NCBI GenBank assembly: GCA_027592745.1
Contig: JAQCLG010000014.1
Span: 1 to 42,625, forward strand
Origin: Pseudomonadota bacterium
GTDB lineage: Bacteria; Pseudomonadota; Alphaproteobacteria; SP197
Reading direction: 5' to 3'
DNA length: 42,625 nt
Positions 42,088 to 42,625 of this stretch are shown in pieces (position 1 is the stretch's first letter; the number at the start of each line of letters is the position of its first letter). The notes beneath the pieces are model-generated. The model did not search any database. It was given only the letters and a program-made list of their open reading frames with translations, and was not told the DNA's origin. A program made the translations under genes and the position numbers.

Positions 42088-42625
42088 GGGCGTCTCCTTC
42101 GGTGATCAGCGTGTGCCTGCCCGTGCCGGCGAGGACCGCGGCAAGACCGCCCGGTTCGTGCAGGGAGAACACCACCACCGGCAGGCCCTGCTCGCGGGCC
42201 AGCGAGATTGCCGTGGCGTCCATCACCTTGAGATCCCGGGTCAGCACGTCAGTATAGGTCAAACGCTCGTAGCGTGTCGCATCGGGCGTCGTCTTGGGGT
42301 CGGCCGAATAGACGCCGTCGACCTGGGTCGCCTTGAAGAAGGCGTCGCAGCCCATTTCCACCGCGCGCAGGGCGGCCGCGGTATCGGTGGTGAAGAAGGG
42401 ATTGCCGGTGCCGGCGGCAAAGATGACGATGCGGCCCTTCTGGATGTGGGAGACCGCACGCGGGCGCACATAGGGCTCGCACACGGTGGGCATCGGGATC
42501 GCCGATTGGACGCGGGTGTCGGCGCCTGCCCGCTCCAGCGCGTTTTCGAGCGCCAGTGCGTTGATCACCGTCGCCAGCATGCCCATGTAGTCGGCGGTCG
42601 CGCGTTCCATGCCCTAGGCTGCCCC
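42080..42625 (-). CDS. pyrH: uridylate kinase, 5' part outside window, with in-frame TAG at 42614-42616
   Basis: ...[44 protein letters not shown]...[23 protein letters not shown]. Confidence 0.9.

Overview
The window is a GC-rich alphaproteobacterial (Rhodospirillales-like, inferred) core chromosome segment of about 41 genes. In window order the clusters are: DUF1989, coq10-like, lipA-lpd-pdhC-pdhB-pdhA, ftsB, eno, kdsA, pyrG, secG, ggt-like, tpiA, ppiD-like, trpE, YibQ-like deacetylase, trpG-trpD-trpC-moaC-moeA, lexA, comEC, gltX, gltA, a glyoxalase, and the envelope/isoprenoid block lpxB-lpxI-lpxA-fabZ-lpxD-ompH-bamA-rseP-dxr-cdsA-uppS-frr-pyrH. I see no CRISPR array, transposase, prophage, rRNA or tRNA, and no multi-gene system that looks undescribed. 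The most interesting signals are small. (i) comEC and the 5'-truncated pyrH each contain an in-frame amber TAG where the family should read through. (ii) lipA has no ATG/GTG/TTG upstream of its conserved N-terminus and is in frame with the lpd stop; an ATC start with a good Shine-Dalgarno is the best candidate. (iii) Two 60-62 nt hairpins between moeA and lexA have different stem sequences but the same architecture, including an identical 3-nt TCA bulge, in opposite orientations. (iv) A 154-bp multi-hairpin element closed by a perfect 9-bp terminal inverted repeat sits exactly between the convergent glyoxalase and lpxB genes. (v) A canonical alphaproteobacterial SOS box overlaps the lexA promoter. 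All gene calls come from reading the translated motifs; no database search was run.
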